In this document: positions 42,735 through 47,934 of the stretch, one piece after another
How the letters are laid out: each line of letters starts with the position of its first letter
How positions within the stretch are numbered: position 1 is the first letter of the stretch
Origin: an uncultured Myxococcales bacterium
GTDB taxonomy: Bacteria; Myxococcota_A; UBA9042; DTJE01
DNA length: 47,934 nt
Direction: 5' to 3'
NCBI GenBank assembly: GCA_937975765.1
Contig: CALJUR010000101.1
Location: 1 to 47,934, forward strand
Position numbers and translations under genes: made by a program
The notes under the pieces: generated by a model
The model's input: only the letters and a program-made list of their open reading frames with translations
Databases searched by the model: none
What the model was told of the DNA's origin: nothing

Positions 42735-44479
42735 CCGGGAACGCCATCCTGCAGGACGCGCTGCTGCTGGGCGTGCTGGTCCTGCTGGTCCGGCCGCTGG
42801 GCGGGTACATGGCGCGCGTGTACCAGGGCGAAAGGGTCCTCCCGGATCGCGTGCTGGGGCCGGTCGAGCGCCTCTGCTACCGGACGCTGGGCATCGGGCC
42901 CGGCGACGAGATGGACTGGAAGGGGTACGCGGCGGCGACGCTGGCCTTCGCGGGCCTCGGCATGGCGCTGTTGTTCGCGATCCTGGTACTGCAGGGCGTT
43001 CTGCCCTGGAATCCCGAGGGGCGGCCCGGGATGTCGTGGCACCTGGCCCTGAACACCGCGGTCAGCTTCGTCACCAACACGAACTGGCAGGCCTACGGCG
43101 GCGAGACGACGCTGTCGCCGCTGTCGCAGTCGGTGGGTCTGACCGTGCAGAACTTCGTGTCGGCGGCGACGGGCATGGCGGTGCTGGCGGCGCTGGTCCG
43201 CGGGTTCGCGCGGCGTTCGACCCGCATGCTGGGCAGCTTCTGGGTGGACCTGGTCCGGGGCACGCTGTACGTGCTGCTGCCGCTGTCGCTGGTCGTGGCG
43301 ACGGTCCTGGTGTCGCAGGGGGTCGTGCAGTCGCCGGAGACGTCCGTGATGGTGACTCGGCTGCAGCCGTTTCCGGGCGTCGACGGCACCCGGTCGGCGA
43401 CGCAGGACCTGTCGATGGGCCCGGTGGCCAGCCAGGTCGCCATCAAGCAACTGGGCACCAACGGCGGCGGCTACTTCAACGCGAACTCGGCCCACCCCTT
43501 CGAGAACCCGACGCCGCTGTCCTCGTTCGTGGAAATGCTGGCGATCCTGCTGATCGCGGCCGCGCTGACGCACACCTTCGGGCGGATGGTGGGCGACGTG
43601 CGGCAGGGACGGGCGCTGCTGGCCGCGATGCTGGTCGTCTTCGTGCCGCTGGTCGCCGGGCTGCACGCCGCCGAGCAGGCGGGCAACCCCGCGTTCGACG
43701 CGATGGGCATCGACCAGGCGGAGGGCGACCTGTCGGCCGGCGGCTACCTGGAGGGCAAGGAGGTCCGCTTCGGCGTCGCCGGGTCGGCCATGTGGGCGGC
43801 CGCGACGACGGCCGCGTCCAACGGCTCGGTGAACGCGATGCACGACTCGCTGACGCCGCTGGGCGGGCTCGTCCCGATGGTGCTGATCCAGCTGGGCGAG
43901 GTGGTCTTCGGGGGCGTGGGGTCGGGCCTGTACGGGATGCTGGCGTTCGCCATCATCGCGGTCTTCGTGGCGGGCCTGATGGTGGGCCGGACGCCCGAGT
44001 ACCTGGGCAAGAAGATCGAGGCCTTCGACATGAAGATGGCCTCGCTGGTGGTGCTGGTCCCGTGCGCGCTGGTCCTGGTCGGGACCGCCCTGGGCGTGTC
44101 GACCGCGGCCGGGCGCGCCGGGATCCTGAACCCGGGGCCCCACGGCTTCAGCGAGGTCCTGTACGCCTTCTCCTCGGCCGCGGGGAACAACGGCAGCGCC
44201 TTCGCCGGGCTGGATGCCGCCACGCCGTTCTACGACGTGGCGCTGGCGATCGCGATGTTCGCGGGGCGGTACGGCGTGATCGTGCCCGTGCTGGCCCTGG
44301 CGGGGTCGCTGGCAGCGAAGAAGCGCATCCCCGCCGGGGCGGGAACGCTGCCGACGCACACTCCGACGTTCGTGGGGCTGCTGGTCGCCGTGATCCTGCT
44401 GGTGGGCGCCCTGACGTTCCTCCCCGCCCTGGCGCTGGGGCCGATCGTCGAGCACCTGCAGATGCATGCGGCGGGGTGA
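42731..44479 (+). CDS. kdpA: Potassium-transporting ATPase potassium-binding subunit
   Basis: This 582-residue inner-membrane channel-like subunit of the high-affinity KdpFABC pump has four selectivity-filter segments: SFVTNTNWQAYGGE, QLGTNGGGYFNANSAHPFEN, AASNGSVNAMHDSLTPLGG and SSAAGNNGSAFAGL. Slightly longer than the E. coli protein. It overlaps kdpF by four bases and is followed by kdpB after eight bases, so the three are translationally linked. Confidence 0.96.
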   Translation: MTGNAILQDALLLGVLVLLVRPLGGYMARVYQGERVLPDRVLGPVERLCYRTLGIGPGDEMDWKGYAAATLAFAGLGMALLFAILVLQGVLPWNPEGRPGMSWHLALNTAVSFVTNTNWQAYGGETTLSPLSQSVGLTVQNFVSAATGMAVLAALVRGFARRSTRMLGSFWVDLVRGTLYVLLPLSLVVATVLVSQGVVQSPETSVMVTRLQPFPGVDGTRSATQDLSMGPVASQVAIKQLGTNGGGYFNANSAHPFENPTPLSSFVEMLAILLIAAALTHTFGRMVGDVRQGRALLAAMLVVFVPLVAGLHAAEQAGNPAFDAMGIDQAEGDLSAGGYLEGKEVRFGVAGSAMWAAATTAASNGSVNAMHDSLTPLGGLVPMVLIQLGEVVFGGVGSGLYGMLAFAIIAVFVAGLMVGRTPEYLGKKIEAFDMKMASLVVLVPCALVLVGTALGVSTAAGRAGILNPGPHGFSEVLYAFSSAAGNNGSAFAGLDAATPFYDVALAIAMFAGRYGVIVPVLALAGSLAAKKRIPAGAGTLPTHTPTFVGLLVAVILLVGALTFLPALALGPIVEHLQMHAAG

Positions 44480-44487
44480 GGGAAGCC

Positions 44488-46542
44488 ATGGAAGCGACGA
44501 TGAACCGCAAGGTCCTGGCGCGGGCGGTCCTCGATTCCCTGCGCAAGCTGGACCCCCGCCGGCAGATCCGCAACCCCGTGATGTTCGTGGTCGAGGTGGG
44601 AGCCGCCCTGACGACGGCCCTGGGCGTTCAGGCCCTGGCGGGCACCGGCGAGGCACCGGCCGGCTTCATCTGTGCGGTCGCGGCCTGGCTGTGGTTCACG
44701 GTGATCTTCGCGAACCTCGCCGAGGCCCTGGCCGAGGGCCGCGGGCGGGCCCACGCCGACGCGCTGCGCCGCACCCGCCAGGATTCCACCGCGAAGCGCC
44801 TGCAGAGGCCCGATCGCTCGGCTCCCTGGGAACCCGTGCCGGCCTCGTCGCTGCGGCGCGGCTTAGTGGTGCTGGTGGAAGCCGGGGACCTGGTCCCGTC
44901 CGACGGCGAGGTGGTCGAGGGCGTCGCGTCGGTGGACGAGTCGGCCGTCACCGGCGAGTCGGCACCCGTCATCCGGGAGAGCGGTGGCGACCGCAGCGCG
45001 GTGACGGGAGGGACCCGCGTGCTGTCGGACTGGATCCTGGTCCGCATCGCCGCGAACCCGGGCGAGACCTTCCTGGACCGCATGATCGCGATGGTCGAGG
45101 GGGCGAAGCGCCGGAAGACACCGAACGAGATCGCTCTGGACATCCTGCTGGCCGGGTTCACGATCATCTTCCTGCTGGCCTGCGCGACGCTGCTGCCGTT
45201 CTCCACCTTCGCCGTCGCGGCCTCCGGCCTGGGTAGCCCGATCCCGATGACCGTGCTGATCGCGCTGCTGGTCTGCCTCATCCCCACGACCATCGGCAGC
45301 CTGCTGTCGGCCATCGGCATCGCGGGCATGGACCGGATGGTGCGGGCCAACGTCATCGCGATGTCCGGTCGCGCGGTGGAGGCGGCCGGCGACGTGGACG
45401 TGCTGCTGCTGGACAAGACGGGGACCATCACGCTGGGCAACCGCCAGGCCACCGCCTTCCTGCCGGCGCCGGGCGTGCGCGAGGAGGACCTGGCGGACGC
45501 GGCCCAGTTGGCGTCCCTGGCCGACGAGACGCCCGAAGGGCGCAGCGTGGTCGTGCTGGCCAAGCAGCGGTTCAACCTGCGGGAGCGCCGGGTCCAGGAT
45601 CTGCACGCACGGTTCGTCCCCTTCAGCGCGGGAACGCGCATGAGCGGCGTCGACCTGGACGGGCGGCAGATCCGCAAGGGCGCGTCCGACGCGATCGACG
45701 CCTGGGTGCGATCCCGCGGGGCGCCGCTGCCGGAGACCGTCCGGGCCACGGTGGAAGGCGTGTCGCGGCAGGGCGGCACCCCGCTGGTCGTGGCGGAGGA
45801 CGGCCGCGTGCTGGGCGTCGTGCAGTTGAAGGACGTGGTGAAGGGCGGCCTGAAGGAGCGCTTTGCCGCGTTGCGGCGCATGGGCATCCGCACGGTGATG
45901 ATCACGGGCGACAACCCGCTGACGGCGGCCGCCATCGCGGCCGAGTCGGGCGTGGACGACTTCCTGGCCCAGGCGACCCCGGAGAACAAGCTGGCCCTGA
46001 TCCGGCAGCACCAGGCCGCCGGTCACCTGGTGGCGATGACCGGCGACGGGACGAACGACGCGCCCGCCCTGGCACAGGCCGACGTCGCCGTCGCGATGAA
46101 CACCGGAACCCAGGCCGCCAAGGAGGCCGGGAACATGGTGGACCTGGACTCGAACCCGACCAAACTGATCGAGATCGTGGAGATCGGCAAGCAGCTCCTG
46201 ATGACGCGGGGCGCCCTGACCACCTTCAGCATCGCGAACGACGTCGCGAAGTACTTCGCGATCCTGCCCGCGGCCTTCCTGGGCACGTACCCCGCGCTGG
46301 GGGCCCTGAACGTGATGGGCCTGTCCACGCCGGCCAGCGCCGTGCTGTCGGCGGTGATCTTCAACGCCCTGATCATCGTGGCGCTGATCCCGCTGGCCCT
46401 GAAGGGGGTGCGGTACCGGCCCGTGGGCGCACAGCGGCTGCTGCGGTGGAACCTGGCGGTGTACGGCCTGGGTGGCCTTCTGGCGCCCTTCGCGGGGATC
46501 AAGGCCATCGACCTGCTGCTGTCGGGCCTGGGGCTGGCCTAG
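44488..46542 (+). CDS. kdpB: Potassium-transporting ATPase ATP-binding subunit
   Basis: This 684-residue P-type ATPase subunit energises the Kdp pump. Visible motifs are DESAVTGESAPVIRE (actuator TGES), the phosphorylation site LLLDKTGTITLGNRQA with Asp309, the hinge MTGDGTNDAPALAQADVAVA, and PNEIALDILLAGF. The start at 44488 follows GAGGGAAG. An in-frame ATG at 44500 (MNRKVLARAVLD) is an alternative. It is the third gene of kdpFABC. Confidence 0.96.
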   Translation: MEATMNRKVLARAVLDSLRKLDPRRQIRNPVMFVVEVGAALTTALGVQALAGTGEAPAGFICAVAAWLWFTVIFANLAEALAEGRGRAHADALRRTRQDSTAKRLQRPDRSAPWEPVPASSLRRGLVVLVEAGDLVPSDGEVVEGVASVDESAVTGESAPVIRESGGDRSAVTGGTRVLSDWILVRIAANPGETFLDRMIAMVEGAKRRKTPNEIALDILLAGFTIIFLLACATLLPFSTFAVAASGLGSPIPMTVLIALLVCLIPTTIGSLLSAIGIAGMDRMVRANVIAMSGRAVEAAGDVDVLLLDKTGTITLGNRQATAFLPAPGVREEDLADAAQLASLADETPEGRSVVVLAKQRFNLRERRVQDLHARFVPFSAGTRMSGVDLDGRQIRKGASDAIDAWVRSRGAPLPETVRATVEGVSRQGGTPLVVAEDGRVLGVVQLKDVVKGGLKERFAALRRMGIRTVMITGDNPLTAAAIAAESGVDDFLAQATPENKLALIRQHQAAGHLVAMTGDGTNDAPALAQADVAVAMNTGTQAAKEAGNMVDLDSNPTKLIEIVEIGKQLLMTRGALTTFSIANDVAKYFAILPAAFLGTYPALGALNVMGLSTPASAVLSAVIFNALIIVALIPLALKGVRYRPVGAQRLLRWNLAVYGLGGLLAPFAGIKAIDLLLSGLGLA

Positions 46543-46556
46543 CGAGGGAGGCGGCG

Positions 46557-47129
46557 ATGAAGATGCTGGCGCGGACCGCGATCCTGCTGGCCCTGATGAC
46601 CGTGCTGACGGGAATCGCCTATCCGCTGGCGGTGACGGGCATCGCCGGGCTGGCGTTTCCGGGCCGGGCCGGCGGCAGCCTCGTCGAGCGGGACGGGCAG
46701 GTGGTCGGTTCCGCGCTTGTCGGGCAGTGCTTCGAGGATCCCGCCTTCTTCCGGGGACGCCCCTCGGCCACGGGGCCGTTCCCCTGCAATGCCACGGCGT
46801 CCGGCGGTTCGAACCTGGGCCCGGCCAACCCCGCCCTCCTGGAGGCCGTCCGGTCGCGCGTGGATGCGTTGCGCGCCCAGGACCCCGGCCATCCCGACCC
46901 GGTCCCGGTCGACCTGGTGACCGCATCGGCGAGCGGCCTGGACCCGGACATCAGCCCGGCGGCCGCGCTGTGGCAGGTCCGCCGGGTTGCCCGGGAACGC
47001 GGCCTGGACGAACCGGTCGTCCGAGCGCTGGTCGAGGCCCTCGTCCAGCCGCGGCAACTGGGGTTCCTGGGCGAGCCCCGGGTGAACGTGCTGGACCTGA
47101 ACCTGGCCCTGGAAGCCCTCCCCCGCTGA
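46557..47129 (+). CDS. kdpC: Potassium-transporting ATPase KdpC subunit
   Basis: This 190-residue subunit has one N-terminal membrane helix (TAILLALMTVLTGIAYPLAV), then SLVERDGQVVGSALVGQCFE, FFRGRPSATG, SGGSNLGPANPALLEAV, and the conserved TASASGLDPDISPAAA. It helps ATP binding by KdpB. The ATG at 46557 follows GAGGGAGG, 14 bases after kdpB. Confidence 0.96.
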   Translation: MKMLARTAILLALMTVLTGIAYPLAVTGIAGLAFPGRAGGSLVERDGQVVGSALVGQCFEDPAFFRGRPSATGPFPCNATASGGSNLGPANPALLEAVRSRVDALRAQDPGHPDPVPVDLVTASASGLDPDISPAAALWQVRRVARERGLDEPVVRALVEALVQPRQLGFLGEPRVNVLDLNLALEALPR

Positions 47130-47229
47130 CCTCGTCCCCGTTTACGGATTCTTGAGCCCCCGCTGCCCCGTCTTTGCGACACCTTGATTCGAGTCTGCCT
47201 ATCCTGGGATCAGGAGAGAGGGCGCGGCC

Positions 47230-47544
47230 ATGGCGTGGAGGATTCCCATGGACGAGGACGGGAGCGAGACGATGCGGATCCCCCGAATCCCCGTTGGGCC
47301 GGTGCGCCACGATCCCGCCCCCGTGGCTCCCCGGTGGCTTCGCAGGCTCCGGTGGCCGCTCTCCATCGCGTTCCTGGCGACCCTCGCCGCCCTCGTCTTC
47401 CTGGCCGGGTTCGCCAACGCCGACCTGCTCGACGCGGACGGGCCATGGATCTCGAGCCTGCTGCTGGTCCTCGGCGTCCTGGGCCTGTCCGCCTGGACCG
47501 GGACCGCTTCCACCCCTCCCCGCCCCCGGCACCCCCGGATGTGA
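47230..47544 (+). CDS. Two-helix membrane protein between kdpC and kdpD
   Basis: This 104-residue protein has a polar N-terminus, a basic segment (PRWLRRLRWPLSIAFLAT) and two predicted membrane helices (about residues 44-62 and 74-90: LSIAFLATLAALVFLAGF and SSLLLVLGVLGLSAW). The tail is Pro- and Arg-rich. It has its own likely -10 (TATCCT, 47200-47205) and a GGAGAGAGG site before the ATG at 47230, but lies within the kdp cluster: kdpC ends 100 bases upstream and kdpD begins four bases after its stop. No family recognised; a role in Kdp signalling is only inferred from position. Confidence 0.6.
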   Translation: MAWRIPMDEDGSETMRIPRIPVGPVRHDPAPVAPRWLRRLRWPLSIAFLATLAALVFLAGFANADLLDADGPWISSLLLVLGVLGLSAWTGTASTPPRPRHPRM

Positions 47545-47548
47545 GAAG

Positions 47549-47890
47549 ATGCAGGGCATGGAGGACCGCAGACCCGATCCGGACGAACTGCTGCTCCGCG
47601 TGCAGCAGGAGGATCACCGGGCGACCGGGGGCCGCCTGACGATCTTCGTCGGGGCCGCGCCCGGCGTCGGGAAGACCTGGTCGATGCTGGAGGCTGCCCG
47701 GGAGGAAGCCTCGCACCGGCCCGTCCTGATCGGGGTCGTCGAGACGCATGGCCGCCGGGAGACCGAGGCCCTGCTGGCCGGGTTCGAGGTCCTGCCGCGC
47801 CGCGCCGTCGAGTACCGGGGCATCACGCTGCAGGAGTTCGACCTGGACGCGGCCCTCGCCCGCCGTCCCTCGCTGCTGCTGCTGGACGAG
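47549..47890 (+). CDS. kdpD: KdpD sensor kinase, N-terminal fragment cut by contig end
   Basis: The first 114 residues of KdpD are present. The N-terminal KdpD domain begins RVQQEDHRATGGRLTIFVGA, with Walker A APGVGKTWSMLEAA and the following VLIGVVETHGRRETEALLAG, LPRRAVEYRG and LARRPSLLLLDE. The sequence then runs into adapter at 47891, so the rest (USP-like, membrane, kinase domains) is missing. Start at 47549 or the in-frame ATG at 47558; the latter has a better AGGG. The full gene would sense potassium limitation and turgor and activate KdpE for kdpFABC. Confidence 0.92.
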
Positions 47891-47934
47891 AGATCGGAAG
47901 AGCACACGTCTGAACTCCAGTCACCGAATACGAT
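47891..47934. other. Illumina adapter plus index (artefact)
   Basis: AGATCGGAAGAGCACACGTC onward through the TruSeq read-2 adapter, then index CGAATACGAT. This is the reverse complement of positions 1-44. Genomic sequence ends at 47890. Confidence 0.98.

Overview
The window is a single very GC-rich bacterial contig of about 48 kb. Its first and last 44 bases are Illumina adapter plus a 10-base index, so both ends are library artefacts and the two terminal genes are truncated. Many encoded proteins are exported lipoproteins with a lipobox (LAGC, LPGC and similar) followed by a long Asp/Val/Pro/Ala/Thr-rich linker. Others carry Cys-rich PCTTDSC-type motifs and MopE-like metal-binding motifs (CNGxDDDCDG). 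This style is typical of Myxococcota and related former Deltaproteobacteria, so I infer such an organism, with a diderm envelope (TonB receptor, lipoproteins). No rRNA or tRNA gene was found to confirm the taxonomy.

Layout. Positions 46-9546 hold a truncated Cys-rich protein, a DsrE-like protein, a phosphoesterase lipoprotein, CstA, a DUF808 membrane protein, an outer-envelope lipoprotein, a YbaK-type deacylase, an MFS transporter and a type I asparaginase. Positions 9654-16591 are a cobalamin-controlled divergent locus. A minus-strand cobalamin riboswitch drives a four-gene operon of two surface lipoproteins, a BtuB-like TonB receptor and a YncE/BtuG-like beta-propeller lipoprotein. A plus-strand cobalamin riboswitch, preceded by a promoter overlapped by two NrdR-box-like sites 31 bp apart, drives anaerobic ribonucleotide reductase genes. 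In this locus nrdD is reduced to a 152-residue protein: a truncated ATP-cone fused to the C-terminal glycyl-radical domain, with the catalytic barrel absent. nrdG is intact.

Positions 17249-19894 encode a CehA/McbA-type metallohydrolase lipoprotein. Positions 20149-25373 are a 5.2-kb integrated element that splits a yajD-type HNH nuclease gene. Joining the outer flanks across the shared 8-bp core TGCACAGG restores the HNH reading frame exactly. The element carries its own full-length yajD copy, a tyrosine recombinase, a serine recombinase next to the right end, small unknown genes, and a degraded atpB/atpE fragment.

Positions 25656-42467 encode a GH13 glucosidase, an aquaporin and a PAS-rich hybrid histidine kinase. 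They also encode Cys-rich and repeat-rich exported proteins and a glycan-related lipoprotein set (sialidase, a GH57/38-like barrel protein, a GH5 endoglycoceramidase-like enzyme, aldose epimerase). Positions 42642 to the end are kdpFABC, an extra two-helix membrane protein gene, and the start of kdpD cut by the adapter.

The most notable points are the yajD-splitting element with its replacement gene, the NrdR plus B12-riboswitch control of a core-deleted NrdD, and the BtuB/BtuG-like operon in an apparently non-Bacteroidota genome. All calls come from reading the sequence; no database search was run.
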